Shown here: positions 25,577-35,828 of the stretch, piece by piece
Layout of the letters: every line of letters begins with the position of its first letter
Position numbering within the stretch: the first letter of the stretch is position 1
DNA from: Campylobacter sputorum
GTDB taxonomy: Bacteria; Campylobacterota; Campylobacteria; Campylobacterales; Campylobacteraceae
Direction of reading: 5' to 3'
DNA length: 64,000 bases
NCBI RefSeq assembly: GCF_002220775.1
Contig: NZ_CP019685.1
Location: 682,001-746,000 of the forward strand
The notes under the pieces: model-generated
Told to the model about the DNA's origin: nothing
Seen by the model: the letters and a program-made list of their open reading frames with translations, nothing else
The model's database searches: none
Program-made: the position numbers and the translations under genes

Positions 25577-25915
25577 ATGAATTGGGGTAGAGTAATATTT
25601 ATATTTTTTTCGCTAATGTCACTAACCACAACAGCTGGTTTTTTGTATGATCAAAATGAGATTGCACTATTTATTGCTGCTAGCGTAAACTTAATTTCTA
25701 CTCTTTTAAAAACCGGTATTAAAAGTGATCTTTCTACAGAGCTTTTTGCAAGCTCTTTAGTTGCAGATTTGCACTTGATACCTGCTTTTACTGTTATACA
25801 AGTAAGTGGAAATATGACAGTGGTTTATTCTTTAGTTATAGGTGCTGCAATAGCAAATGTGTTTTCGTTGATGCTTGTTTTGGTTGAATCTCAAAAAGTC
25901 AGAGACGAATTTTAG
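25577..25915 (+). CDS. Conserved small membrane protein (possibly DUF6394)
   Basis: The 112-residue, strongly hydrophobic protein has three or four membrane helices (about residues 5–22, 27–45, 60–80, 85–105). The part [16 protein letters not shown] is polar enough to suggest a functional loop. I associate it with an uncharacterised Campylobacterota membrane family (DUF6394) from memory and am not certain. It sits 9 bases after secF and 8 before leuS. Function is unknown. Confidence 0.75.
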   Translation: MNWGRVIFIFFSLMSLTTTAGFLYDQNEIALFIAASVNLISTLLKTGIKSDLSTELFASSLVADLHLIPAFTVIQVSGNMTVVYSLVIGAAIANVFSLMLVLVESQKVRDEF

Positions 25916-25923
25916 GAGATATT

Positions 25924-28380
25924 ATGGCTTACGATTTTAAAAATATTGAGAAAAAATGGCAAAAAATTTGGCGAGAAAACAATGAATTTGAACCAAAAGA
26001 TGATTATATGCTGCCAAAAAAATATATTTTAAGTATGTTTCCATATCCAAGTGGACGCATTCATATGGGGCATGTTAGAAACTACTCAATTGGAGATGTA
26101 TTAGCAAGGTATTATAGAAAAAAGGGTTTTAATGTTTTACATCCAATAGGCTTTGATAGTTTTGGAATGCCTGCTGAAAATGCTGCTATAAAGCATAAAG
26201 TACATCCAAAAACTTGGACATATGAAAATATTGATTATATGATAAAAGAATTAGATAGTTTAGGTTTTAGCTTTTCTAAAAAAAGACTTCTTGCTACTTC
26301 AGATCCGCTTTATACAAAATGGGAACAAGAATTTTTCATTAAAATGTATGAAAAAGGATTAATTTACCGCAAAAGTTCAGTTGTGAATTGGTGTGAAAAC
26401 GATCAAACTGTTTTAGCAAATGAACAGGTAGAAGATGGTAAATGTTGGCGTTGTGGTCATGAAGTTGTGCAAAAACAGATGCCAGGGTATTATTTAAAGA
26501 TAACATCTTATGCTAATGAGCTTTTAGAAGATTTGAAAAAATTAAAAGATCATTGGCCAAATCAAGTTATAACTATGCAAGAAAATTGGATAGGAAAAAG
26601 CGATGGTTTGAAATTTAAATTTGAGTTTGATAAAGAGAGTAAAGAACTCCTTGATGGTATTGATGGTTTTAGTGTTTTTACAACAAGACCAGATACTATT
26701 TATGGTATGAGCTATACAGCTCTTGCACCAGAGCATGAAGTTGTAAAGAAACTTTTAGATAAAAATATCTTAGATGAAAATAGTGTTAAAAAGATTAAAA
26801 ATATACTAAATCAAAGTCCAAAAGATAGACAAGCTAGTGATAAAGATGGTTTGTTTTTAGGTCTTCATGTTATTCATCCGCTTACAAAAAAGAAAATTCC
26901 AGTATGGATGGCAAATTTTGTTTTAATAGAGTATGGAGATGGTGCTGTTATGGCTGTCCCAGCTCACGATGAAAGAGATTATGAATTTGCTACTAAATTT
27001 AATCTCAAAATAACTCAAAGCATAGCTTTAAAAGATAGCAAAGATAAATATAATGGAGAGTTTTTAGATATAAAAAATGGTGGAGTGCTTGTAAATTCTG
27101 ATGAATACAATGGCATGGATAATGAGCTCGCAAAAGATGCTATCATAACTAAATTTGAGGATATGGGTATAGGAGAAAAAGTTACAAATTATAAATTAAG
27201 AGATTGGGGTGTGAGCCGCCAAAGATATTGGGGTGCACCTATTCCTATGATACATTGTGACGATTGTGGTTTAGTGCCAGAGAGCTTAGAAAATCTTCCA
27301 GTTACCTTGCCTGATGATGTAGAAATAACAGGAGAGGGTAATCCTCTTGATAGACACCCAACTTGGAAAAATTGTATTTGTCCAAAATGTGGCAAAAAAG
27401 CCATAAGAGAAACAGATACTCTTGATACATTTTTTGAGAGTAGTTGGTATTTTGGGCGTTTTGCAAGCGATGAAAAGACTTGGGAAAATGCAGCTTTTGA
27501 TAAAAAAAGTGTAGATTATTGGATGAATGTTGATGAGTATATTGGTGGAATAGAGCATGCGATTTTACATCTTTTATATGCTAGATTTTTTCAAAAAGCT
27601 TTAAGAGATTTAGGGTATTTAAAAGATGATGAACCTTTTGCTAATTTGCTAACTCAGGGAATGGTATTAAAAGATGGTGCTAAAATGAGTAAAAGCAAAG
27701 GAAATGTTGTAGATCCAGATGATATTATCGAGAAATACGGCGCAGATACTGCTAGACTTTTTATACTTTTTGCTGCTCCTCCTATAAAAGAACTTGAATG
27801 GAATGATAGTGCGCTTGAGGGTGCTTATAAATTTATAACAAGGCTTGTAGATAGATCTAAAAATGTTATTAAAACTACTTGTACGCCTAAATTTGATCAC
27901 TCAAAATTAACAAAAGAGCAAAAATACGCAAGACTTAAAGTTTATGAAGCACTTAAAAAATCTTATGATGTTTATAGCTCAAGTTTTGCTTTTAATACAC
28001 TAATTGCTGCTTGTATGGAAGCTATGAATGCATTGAACGCACAAGATAACGATGAAATTTTAACTGAAGGTTATTTTATTTTATTAAATTTATTAGAGCC
28101 AATTATTCCACATATTTCAAACGAGCTTAGTGAAGAACTATTTAAAAGAGAGAACTTTAAAGAACTTGTTATGTGTGAAGAAGTTTTTGTGCAAGATACT
28201 TTAAATTTAGGTGTTAGTATAAATGGCAAAGTAAGGTCTCAAATAGAAGTTAAAACAAGTGCAACTCAAGATGAAATTTTAAATATCGCAAAAAACTCAG
28301 TTTCAAAATGGCTAGAAGGAAAAACTATCATAAAAGAAATTTATGTAAAACAAAAGCTTGTAAATTTGGTAATAAAATAA
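25924..28380 (+). CDS. leuS: Leucyl-tRNA synthetase
   Basis: The 818-residue class I synthetase has the HIGH-type motif HMGH (residues 47–50, in [14 protein letters not shown]), a CP1 editing domain with T-T-R-P-D-T-I-Y-G (about 254–262), zinc-type cysteine pairs (C-W-R-C-G-H and C-P-K-C-G) and KMSKS at 587–591. Length is normal for the bacterial form. SD AGGAG precedes the ATG. Confidence 0.98.
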   Translation: MAYDFKNIEKKWQKIWRENNEFEPKDDYMLPKKYILSMFPYPSGRIHMGHVRNYSIGDVLARYYRKKGFNVLHPIGFDSFGMPAENAAIKHKVHPKTWTYENIDYMIKELDSLGFSFSKKRLLATSDPLYTKWEQEFFIKMYEKGLIYRKSSVVNWCENDQTVLANEQVEDGKCWRCGHEVVQKQMPGYYLKITSYANELLEDLKKLKDHWPNQVITMQENWIGKSDGLKFKFEFDKESKELLDGIDGFSVFTTRPDTIYGMSYTALAPEHEVVKKLLDKNILDENSVKKIKNILNQSPKDRQASDKDGLFLGLHVIHPLTKKKIPVWMANFVLIEYGDGAVMAVPAHDERDYEFATKFNLKITQSIALKDSKDKYNGEFLDIKNGGVLVNSDEYNGMDNELAKDAIITKFEDMGIGEKVTNYKLRDWGVSRQRYWGAPIPMIHCDDCGLVPESLENLPVTLPDDVEITGEGNPLDRHPTWKNCICPKCGKKAIRETDTLDTFFESSWYFGRFASDEKTWENAAFDKKSVDYWMNVDEYIGGIEHAILHLLYARFFQKALRDLGYLKDDEPFANLLTQGMVLKDGAKMSKSKGNVVDPDDIIEKYGADTARLFILFAAPPIKELEWNDSALEGAYKFITRLVDRSKNVIKTTCTPKFDHSKLTKEQKYARLKVYEALKKSYDVYSSSFAFNTLIAACMEAMNALNAQDNDEILTEGYFILLNLLEPIIPHISNELSEELFKRENFKELVMCEEVFVQDTLNLGVSINGKVRSQIEVKTSATQDEILNIAKNSVSKWLEGKTIIKEIYVKQKLVNLVIK

Positions 28381-28389
28381 GGAAATTAT

Positions 28390-28923
28390 ATGAGACATAT
28401 TTTTTTTATCTTCATCTGTTTTTTTATAACTTCTTGTGGATATCAACCAATTTCAAAAATAAGCACTGATTTGCTTGGAGAAAATGTATTTGTAGATGTC
28501 ATTATTAGTAAGATTGATCCAAAAAATAGTGTTTATATAAAAGATAGTGTAAGAGAAGGAGTTGTAAATAGGCTTCATAAAAATTTGGCTGAAAATGAAG
28601 AAAATGCTGATTCAAAAATTTATGTTTCTATAAAATCAATAAATTTTTCTCCTTTAATGTATGATCAATATGGTTATGTAACTACATATAAAGCAAATTT
28701 AACACTAAATTATAAAACTTATTTTAAAGATGGGAGTGTATCTAATATAACAACAAGCGGTGAATATGATTTCAAAATAAGTGGAAAAATTAAAAATACC
28801 CGTTTTACTGATAGTATTATAAGTGATACTGAGAGATATAATGCTATTAAAAACTCATCAAGTGAATCTTTTGATGAGTATATTTCAAAACTTGCAATTA
28901 GAGCATATAGCAATGTCAACTAA
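28390..28923 (+). CDS. lptE: LPS-assembly lipoprotein LptE-like
   Basis: The 177-residue protein has a lipoprotein signal peptide with lipobox I-T-S-C (Cys at about residue 16) followed by G-Y-Q-P, the usual LptE start. The remainder has the alternating beta pattern of LptE, which plugs the LptD barrel that delivers lipopolysaccharide to the outer surface. Identification rests on the lipobox-GYxP start, length and position after leuS, as in C. jejuni. Its end overlaps the next gene by 11 bases. Confidence 0.8.
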   Translation: MRHIFFIFICFFITSCGYQPISKISTDLLGENVFVDVIISKIDPKNSVYIKDSVREGVVNRLHKNLAENEENADSKIYVSIKSINFSPLMYDQYGYVTTYKANLTLNYKTYFKDGSVSNITTSGEYDFKISGKIKNTRFTDSIISDTERYNAIKNSSSESFDEYISKLAIRAYSNVN

Positions 28924-30475
28924 ATTAAGTGAAATCATAAAGGAATCTCTTTTTGAGATTAAAAGCAAACATTTACTTTTAACGCCAGATAATTATGCTC
29001 AAGTTTTTTGCGAAGTATCCGCAAGATATGGAGTATCAACAAAAGATTGTCAAAAATTAAAAAAATATGTAGAGAAGCTTGGCGATCAGTATAGTTTAGA
29101 AGTAAAAAGGTTAAATGTAAAAACAGTTGATGAGCTTTTTGCGTTTTTGATATCTAGGCTAAATATGGCAAAGCCTACAGAGTGTGCTGTTATAATAAAT
29201 GCTTTTAGTATATTTTGTAAGAAAATTTTACAATCAATAATCTTGCTTGGCAATAAAGATGCGAGAAATTTGGCGAATGCAACAATTACAACTTTAGAAA
29301 GAAAAACAGATCAAAATACATTAAATATACTTAGCGATAAGTGGAGAGATTTTGCGGCTAGTTATGATGATAGCTTTTTTAAGAAGTTAGAATTTCATGG
29401 TATATCTAAACCAGATGATATATCAAAATTTGTTGATGATATCGATAGTTTAATTGTAAATTTAAAACAAAATAGTGTTGATATGAAAAGTATTGCAGAG
29501 CTTGTGCTTCTTTCTTTGGTTCCATCTATTTCAAATAAAAAAGATGAAACAATTAGCATATTAAATAAAAATATAAAACAAAACCCATCATCTCTATCTT
29601 TGCCGCAAGTTTCAAAAAATATTAAAAGTTGTGTAAAAAGACGCATAGAATTAGATGTAGAAGAGATTAGCGATAAGGCAATAGCTTTAAATAATATTTT
29701 AAATACTATAAACTCAAGACTTGTAAATGCTACCAAAATGTCTAATGATAGATCTAAAAATATGAAAGATATTAAGAAAAATTTGGGTTCTATTGATTTA
29801 GCAAATGATAATTTTGATATTATCAAGCAAAAACTTATAAGTATAGCAGATGCGCTTGATTTAGAAAATGAAGAATTTCAGATACAAATGACAAGCGATC
29901 AAGAGATTATAAATTCTCTTAAAGCAAGAGTTGAAGAGCTAGAAACCAAACTAAGCGAGGCAAAAAAAGAGAGCAATGAAGATTTTCTTACTAAAGTTGC
30001 AACAAGACGCGGGCTAATGCAAGAGCTTAGTAAATTTGATGAAATGTATATAAGATATGGCATAAACTATTCAGTTTGCTTTTTTGATCTTGATAAATTT
30101 AAGAATGTAAATGATATTTATGGACATGATGCGGGAGATCTTATACTTTCAACATTTGGTTCGATTTTAAAAAAATATACAAGAGAAGTTGATTTTGTAG
30201 GTAGATATGGTGGAGAAGAATTTGTTCTTTTGCTTCCAAATTTAGATTTAAAGCAAGCTTATATTGTAGCCCAAAAAATAAGAAATATAGTTAGTAATTT
30301 TCAGTTTATTTATAGGGATAAAAAAATAACAATAACTGTAAGTTGTGGTATAGCAAGCAGATCTGAGCATAAAAATTCGCAAGATCTTTTAGATGCTGCA
30401 GATAAACTTCTGTATGAAGCTAAAAATAGCGGTAGAAATAAGGTAATGCCTGAGTTAAATAATGAAATTAAGTAA
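28913..30475 (+). CDS. Diguanylate cyclase (GGDEF) with helical N-terminus
   Basis: The 520-residue protein makes cyclic di-GMP. The C-terminal GGDEF domain (about residues 355–515) has an intact active site R-Y-G-G-E-E-F, the F-F-D-L-D-K-F-K-N-V-N-D substrate region, and an RxxD product-inhibition site (R-E-V-D) five residues before GGEEF. The N-terminal 340 residues are helical and unrecognised, ending in a coiled coil (E-E-L-E-T-K-L-S-E-A-K-K-E). No membrane segment is seen, so it is cytoplasmic. I chose ATG 28913, inside lptE; a longer frame has no supporting RBS. It overlaps folC by 14 bases. Confidence 0.9.
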   Translation: MSTKLSEIIKESLFEIKSKHLLLTPDNYAQVFCEVSARYGVSTKDCQKLKKYVEKLGDQYSLEVKRLNVKTVDELFAFLISRLNMAKPTECAVIINAFSIFCKKILQSIILLGNKDARNLANATITTLERKTDQNTLNILSDKWRDFAASYDDSFFKKLEFHGISKPDDISKFVDDIDSLIVNLKQNSVDMKSIAELVLLSLVPSISNKKDETISILNKNIKQNPSSLSLPQVSKNIKSCVKRRIELDVEEISDKAIALNNILNTINSRLVNATKMSNDRSKNMKDIKKNLGSIDLANDNFDIIKQKLISIADALDLENEEFQIQMTSDQEIINSLKARVEELETKLSEAKKESNEDFLTKVATRRGLMQELSKFDEMYIRYGINYSVCFFDLDKFKNVNDIYGHDAGDLILSTFGSILKKYTREVDFVGRYGGEEFVLLLPNLDLKQAYIVAQKIRNIVSNFQFIYRDKKITITVSCGIASRSEHKNSQDLLDAADKLLYEAKNSGRNKVMPELNNEIK

Positions 30476-31613
30476 ATTTTTAAATAAAAAGCCACTATAT
30501 TATAAAAAAATAGACCATTCTTTTATGCCAAATGTTTTTAATGCTATAAAAGATAAATTTATAAATAAGCAGGTTATTCATGTTGTTGGAACAAATGGCA
30601 AAGGAAGTACCGGTAGGTTTTTAGCCCAGCTTTTAAGACTGGCTAATAAAAGCGTAGGACACTATACATCCCCGCATATTTTTAGTTTTAATGAGAGGTT
30701 TTATATAAATGATAGTATAGTAAGCGATGAAAATTTACAAAATGCTCATGAAAGACTTTGGTATATTTTAAGCGATGAAATTAAAGAAAAAATAAGTTAT
30801 TTTGAATACGCAACCCTTCTAACACTTCCGCTTTTTGAAAAATGTGATTTTGTCATTTTAGAAGCTGGAATGGGTGCTCAGTATGATGCAACAAATGTAT
30901 TTGATAAACAGCTTTGTCTTTTTACGCCAATTGGACTTGATCATGTTGGAATACTTGGAAATAATTTAGAGGAAATTTCTCGCACTAAGCTGATTTCTAT
31001 GGCAAAAAACGCTATTTTAAATGATGAAATGAATGATGTTTCTGTACAAATAGCAAAAGATATAGCATTGCAAAAAAACTCAAATCTATTTTTTGCAAAA
31101 GATTTATTAAATGAAAATAATTTTAATGATATAAAAAAATATATAGATAAATTTAATCTTGCAAATTTTCAGTATTCAAATTTAGCATTAGCATTTAGTG
31201 CTACAAAATTTCTAAAAATAGATGTAGATTTATCAAATTTAAAAAACTTAGATTTACAAGGAAGAATGCAGCGTATATCTAAAAATATTATCATAGATGT
31301 AGGACATAATGAACTTTGTGCTAAAAAAGTTTTAGAAAATATATCAAGCAATGATATGATTTTAGTATATAACTCTTTTTTAGATAAGGATATAAAAGGA
31401 GTTTTAAAGCTTTTTAAGGGTAGAGTAAAAAGAGTTGAAATTCTAGACTATCCAAGCGATAGAGAACTTGGTGGCAAAAAAATAATAGAGTATTTAAATG
31501 AGCTTAATATAAAATGGGATAAATTTAAAGGCATACAAGATGATGAAAAATATCTAGTTTTTGGATCTTTTATGTTAGTAGAATATTTTTTAAGGAACTG
31601 TTTTGAAAGATAG
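30462..31613 (+). CDS. folC: Folylpolyglutamate/dihydrofolate synthase
   Basis: The 383-residue Mur-ligase-family enzyme joins glutamate to dihydropteroate and extends folate tails. Walker A is V-V-G-T-N-G-K-G-S-T-G (GTNGKGST at residues 43–50), with H-Y-T-S-P-H-I-F-S-F-N-E-R soon after, L-E-A-G-M-G-A-Q-Y-D-A-T-N and a normal length. It starts inside the diguanylate cyclase gene and overlaps the M23 peptidase gene by 11 bases. Confidence 0.95.
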   Translation: MKLSKFLNKKPLYYKKIDHSFMPNVFNAIKDKFINKQVIHVVGTNGKGSTGRFLAQLLRLANKSVGHYTSPHIFSFNERFYINDSIVSDENLQNAHERLWYILSDEIKEKISYFEYATLLTLPLFEKCDFVILEAGMGAQYDATNVFDKQLCLFTPIGLDHVGILGNNLEEISRTKLISMAKNAILNDEMNDVSVQIAKDIALQKNSNLFFAKDLLNENNFNDIKKYIDKFNLANFQYSNLALAFSATKFLKIDVDLSNLKNLDLQGRMQRISKNIIIDVGHNELCAKKVLENISSNDMILVYNSFLDKDIKGVLKLFKGRVKRVEILDYPSDRELGGKKIIEYLNELNIKWDKFKGIQDDEKYLVFGSFMLVEYFLRNCFER

Positions 31614-32475
31614 GTTTATAATAACTATAAGCGATACAAAAGGTACAAAACACATAACTATGCATAAGCTTATCAAAAAGATAGTTTTATATATAGTTAT
31701 TTTTGTGATTTGTTCATTTATTTTTGGAATGCTTTATATTGGTATTTTATCTACTCAAACAAACGAACTTTCAAAAAAAAGAAATGAGCTTTTAATTTTA
31801 AAAAATGAACTAATGTTGGAAAATGAAAAAATACAACAACAACTTGACAAAAGAACTCAAGATTTTAAAGCTGTAGAAGATAAAATTGCTGAGATGGAAG
31901 AACAAATTGGACTAACTTCTGATGATAATGTTACATTAATTGAGAGAATAGATGATATAAAAGTTACTACATATCAAATGAATGCTATATTTTCTCAAAT
32001 TCCAAATGGAGATGTTATTGATTATAAAAGAGTTAGTGCTAAATTTGGCTGGAGAGATCATCCAATACTCAAAAGAAAAGAATTTCATCCTGGAATTGAT
32101 CTTTCTGCAGATATAGGAACACCTATTTATGCACCTGCTGATGGTGTTGTTGAGCTTGCTGAGTATAATGGAAATAATGGTTTTGGTTATTTGGTTGTGA
32201 TTGAGCATAACTATGGGTTTAAAACAAGATATGCACATATGAGTAGAAAAGATGTTGTTAAACAAGGTCAGTTTATAAAAAAAGGAGATCTTATAGGCTA
32301 TAGTGGAAATACTGGACTTTCAACTGGACCACATTTGCATTATGAAATTAGATTTATACAAAAACCTTTAGATCCTGCAAATTTTATGAAATGGGATAGT
32401 AAAAATTTTGAAGAAATATTTAAAAAAGAAGGGAGAGTTCCATGGCAATCTTTAATAAAGGCAATAACCAATTAG
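31603..32475 (+). CDS. M23 (LytM) peptidoglycan endopeptidase, Csd1/Pgp3-like
   Basis: The 290-residue protein has one membrane helix (about residues 27–49), a coiled coil (52–103) and a C-terminal LytM domain. Zinc ligands are visible as H162 and D166 (E-F-H-P-G-I-D-L-S) and H-L-H in G-P-H-L-H-Y-E-I. It cuts peptide cross-links. With the bactofilin gene that overlaps it by 34 bases, it matches the cell-curvature pair csd1–ccmA of H. pylori and the corresponding C. jejuni pair. The start is TTG 31603, inside folC. Confidence 0.92.
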   Translation: MKDRFIITISDTKGTKHITMHKLIKKIVLYIVIFVICSFIFGMLYIGILSTQTNELSKKRNELLILKNELMLENEKIQQQLDKRTQDFKAVEDKIAEMEEQIGLTSDDNVTLIERIDDIKVTTYQMNAIFSQIPNGDVIDYKRVSAKFGWRDHPILKRKEFHPGIDLSADIGTPIYAPADGVVELAEYNGNNGFGYLVVIEHNYGFKTRYAHMSRKDVVKQGQFIKKGDLIGYSGNTGLSTGPHLHYEIRFIQKPLDPANFMKWDSKNFEEIFKKEGRVPWQSLIKAITN

Positions 32476-32843
32476 CCACAGAAACAACAGTGATATCAAC
32501 TGGCGCAAAACTCAAGGGTGAGTTTAATTTTGAAAGTATGCTTCATGTTGATGGTTTGCTGGATGGAGATATTTTATCAAATTCAGTTGTTGTTATAGGA
32601 AATCAAGGTCATATAAAAGGCACACTAAAGGCTAAAAAACTCATAGTAAGCGGAGTTTTTTCTGGAGAAGTAGATTGTGAGAGCGTTCAAATTTTAGCTG
32701 GCGGAAGCATTAATGGAAATGTAATTTCAGAAGAATTTATAATAGAAGCAAAAGCTATTTTTGAAGGTAAAAGTAGTGTTAGAAAAGTTGCTGAGGAAAA
32801 CACTGGACAACTTGATATTTTGATACAAAAAGATGATGAATAA
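32442..32843 (+). CDS. Bactofilin (CcmA cell-shape protein)
   Basis: The 133-residue protein is a single bactofilin beta-helix (about residues 15–115) with the typical L-H-V-D-G-L-L-D-G-D-I and V-V-V-I-G-N-Q-G-H-I-K-G repeats, flanked by short disordered tails. Bactofilins polymerise without nucleotide and, in Helicobacter, organise LytM peptidases to keep helical shape. GGGAGAG precedes its ATG, which lies within the peptidase gene. Confidence 0.93.
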   Translation: MAIFNKGNNQLATETTVISTGAKLKGEFNFESMLHVDGLLDGDILSNSVVVIGNQGHIKGTLKAKKLIVSGVFSGEVDCESVQILAGGSINGNVISEEFIIEAKAIFEGKSSVRKVAEENTGQLDILIQKDDE

Positions 32844-32867
32844 ATGTGGTTTTAAGGTTTTTGTATA

Positions 32868-35828
32868 GTGCAAAGTGAAATTTATGAGTTTTGTCTTGAA
32901 AAAAATGATTTTGATATTATAGTTTGCGATGATGATAAACAAGCAAGTGTGATTAGCAATGTTGTGAGTTATTGTGGTATAGAGGCTTATAGATTACCAG
33001 ATTTTAGAGCAAGTTTTGGAGATGATTTAAGACCATTTAATGCAGAGCTTTTTGAAATATCTTCTGTTTTAAATGGTTTTTATAAGTCAAACTCAAAAAA
33101 AATGCTAATAAGCCCAATTAGAACACTTTTAAACAAACTGCCTTCAAAATCTCATTTTCATACTATAAATTTAAGTTTTGCAGACAAAATAGATTTAAAT
33201 TCTTTCAAAGAAGAGATTTTAAGATTTGGTTACAACATAGTTGATATAGTAGAAAGCGAAGCAGAAGTTAGCTTTCGTGGAGAGATAATAGATATTTTTT
33301 GCATTGGAAAAGAAAAACCATTTAGGATTCTTCTTGATGATAATGAGATAGAAAGCATAAGATATTATGATCCAAGCACCCAAAAAAGCGATAAATTAGA
33401 GCTTGAGAGTATAGAAATTTCGCCATTTTTAGCTTATTTGAGTAAGAATGAGTATGAAAATGTAACAAACAAGATATCTCAAATGCAAAGCGATGCTTTT
33501 ATAAATGATCTTAATTCGCTTGGTTTTTGGGCTATTGATGGGTTTGAGAATTATTTTGATAAATTTAAAGTAATACTTGTTAATGATATAAATTTGCAAG
33601 ATATAATTACAGATACTGATTTGTCGTTTTTAAAAAAACTTCCAGTTATAAAAGAAGCCAAAAATTTTAAAGACTTAAACACCACACTAAGTAAAGAATT
33701 TTTGGAGTTTCATAAAGATAAAAAAATTACTATTTTATCAAAAAATGATGGTATTTTTAAGTCTTATGAACTTGATTGTTTTTCAAATGTAAATTTAAAA
33801 ATTTCACCTTATGTTGTAAATTTAATAAGCAAAGATGAGATTATCTTATCGTTAAATAAATTTGAAAAGAAAAAACGAGTTAGAAAATCAAGCCTTGTTT
33901 TAGATGAGCTAAATAGCGGAGATTTAGTCGTTCATGAAGATTATGGTATAGGTAAATTTGAAGGACTTGAATTAGTTGAAATTTTGGGTGCTAAAAGAGA
34001 ATTTGTTGCGATAATATATCAAAATAATGATAAACTTTTGCTTCCAGTAGAGCATTTAAATAAAATAGATAGATATATAGCAGGAAGTGGAAATATAGCT
34101 GTTTTAGACAAACTTGGAAAGGGAAGTTTTGCTAAAATAAAAGAAAAAGTTAGACAAAAACTTTTTGCTATAGCTTCAAATATCATCGCACTTGCTGCTA
34201 AAAGAGAGCTTATAAAGGGTGTTAAAATTGAGTGTGATAGTTTAGAATATCTAAAATTTATGCAAAGTGCTGGATTTGAATATACAAAAGATCAAATAAA
34301 AGCAATTGATGATATAAGCAAGGATTTAGCAAGTGGCAAAGTAATGGATAGGTTGATAAGTGGTGATGTTGGTTTTGGGAAAACAGAAGTTGCTATGAAT
34401 GCTATATTTAAAACTATCAAAAGTGGATATAGTGCGTTGTTTTTTGTTCCAACTACTCTTCTTAGCTCCCAACATTATGCAACTCTTAAAGAGCGCTTTA
34501 AAGGTTTTGGTATAGATGTTTTTAAATTTGATCGTTTTACAAGTACTAAAGAAAAAGCAGAGATTAAAAAACAACTTCAATCAAATAAACCTTGCGTTTG
34601 TATTGGAACTCACGCCCTGTTAAATGTAAAAGATTTAAGTTTAGGATTAATTATCATAGATGAAGAGCATAAATTTGGCGTAAAACAAAAAGAACAATTA
34701 AAAGAAATTTCATCATCTTGCCATCTTTTAAGTATGAGTGCAACTCCTATACCAAGAAGCTTAAATATGGCACTAAGCTCCATAAAATCATATAGCACAC
34801 TTACAACTCCACCGCAAAACAGGCTAGATATAAGAACTCTTGTAAAAGAGTGGGACGAAAAGATTATAAAAGAAGCTATTGCTAGAGAGTTAAGGCGTGC
34901 CGGACAGACATTTTATATACACAATCACATTGCCACTATGGAGAGTGCAAAAAAAGAACTTCTTGGAATTATTCCAAATTTAAAAATACTCATACTTCAT
35001 TCAAAAATAGATCCAAAAGTAACAGAAGTAGAAATGATAAAATTTGCAAATAAAGAGTATGATGTATTGCTTTGCACTAGTATTGTAGAAAGTGGAATTC
35101 ATTTACCAAATGTAAATACCATCATTATAAATAATGCAAATAATTTTGGTATGGCTGATTTACATCAACTTCGAGGAAGAGTTGGAAGAAGCGATAAACA
35201 AGGATTTTGTTATTTTTTAGTTGAAAATAAGTTATCTTTAAGTAGTCAAAGTGTAAAAAGATTAGTTTCTCTTGAGAGTAACTCTTTTTTAGGGGCTGGT
35301 TCTGTGCTAGCGTATCACGATTTAGAGATTAGAGGTGGTGGAAATTTAGTTGGTGTCGAACAAAGCGGACATATAGAAGCTATTGGGTATTCGCTTTATT
35401 TAAGGATGCTTGAAACGCATATTAACACGCTTTTAAATCAAAATTTAGCAAAAGAAAACAAAGAAATAGAACTAAAACTTAGTATAAATGCATTTTTAAA
35501 TAGTGATTTTATAAGCGAAGATAGGCTGAGATTAGAACTTTATAGAAGACTTAGCAAGTGTGAAGATGTAAAAGAAGTTTATGAAATACAAAGCGAGATA
35601 GAAGATCGGTTTGGTAGATTGGATATTTATACATTGCAGTTTATTGAACTTATGGCTATAAAAGTTATGGCTATAAAGCAAGATTTTGTTTATATTGGAA
35701 ATTACGAGCAAAACATTACTCTTAAAAAGCAAAATGGCGAGAGTATAAAACTAAAATCAAAAAGTAAAGACGATGATGACATTATAAATGAAGTTTTGGT
35801 TTATTTGAGGAAAGAGAGTAATAAATGA
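32868..35828 (+). CDS. mfd: Transcription-repair coupling factor Mfd
   Basis: Mfd removes stalled RNA polymerase and recruits UvrA. The 986-residue protein has the RNA-polymerase-interacting D-L-V-V-H-E-D-Y-G-I-G-K-F (about residues 355–367), Walker A G-D-V-G-F-G-K-T-E (about 498–506), DEEH box (about 598), S-A-T-P-I-P-R-S-L and the helicase VI-type L-H-Q-L-R-G-R-V-G-R-S. The N-terminal UvrB-like part is short, as in other Campylobacterota. The start is GTG 32868 with AAGG upstream. It overlaps the next gene by 4 bases. Confidence 0.96.
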   Translation: MQSEIYEFCLEKNDFDIIVCDDDKQASVISNVVSYCGIEAYRLPDFRASFGDDLRPFNAELFEISSVLNGFYKSNSKKMLISPIRTLLNKLPSKSHFHTINLSFADKIDLNSFKEEILRFGYNIVDIVESEAEVSFRGEIIDIFCIGKEKPFRILLDDNEIESIRYYDPSTQKSDKLELESIEISPFLAYLSKNEYENVTNKISQMQSDAFINDLNSLGFWAIDGFENYFDKFKVILVNDINLQDIITDTDLSFLKKLPVIKEAKNFKDLNTTLSKEFLEFHKDKKITILSKNDGIFKSYELDCFSNVNLKISPYVVNLISKDEIILSLNKFEKKKRVRKSSLVLDELNSGDLVVHEDYGIGKFEGLELVEILGAKREFVAIIYQNNDKLLLPVEHLNKIDRYIAGSGNIAVLDKLGKGSFAKIKEKVRQKLFAIASNIIALAAKRELIKGVKIECDSLEYLKFMQSAGFEYTKDQIKAIDDISKDLASGKVMDRLISGDVGFGKTEVAMNAIFKTIKSGYSALFFVPTTLLSSQHYATLKERFKGFGIDVFKFDRFTSTKEKAEIKKQLQSNKPCVCIGTHALLNVKDLSLGLIIIDEEHKFGVKQKEQLKEISSSCHLLSMSATPIPRSLNMALSSIKSYSTLTTPPQNRLDIRTLVKEWDEKIIKEAIARELRRAGQTFYIHNHIATMESAKKELLGIIPNLKILILHSKIDPKVTEVEMIKFANKEYDVLLCTSIVESGIHLPNVNTIIINNANNFGMADLHQLRGRVGRSDKQGFCYFLVENKLSLSSQSVKRLVSLESNSFLGAGSVLAYHDLEIRGGGNLVGVEQSGHIEAIGYSLYLRMLETHINTLLNQNLAKENKEIELKLSINAFLNSDFISEDRLRLELYRRLSKCEDVKEVYEIQSEIEDRFGRLDIYTLQFIELMAIKVMAIKQDFVYIGNYEQNITLKKQNGESIKLKSKSKDDDDIINEVLVYLRKESNK

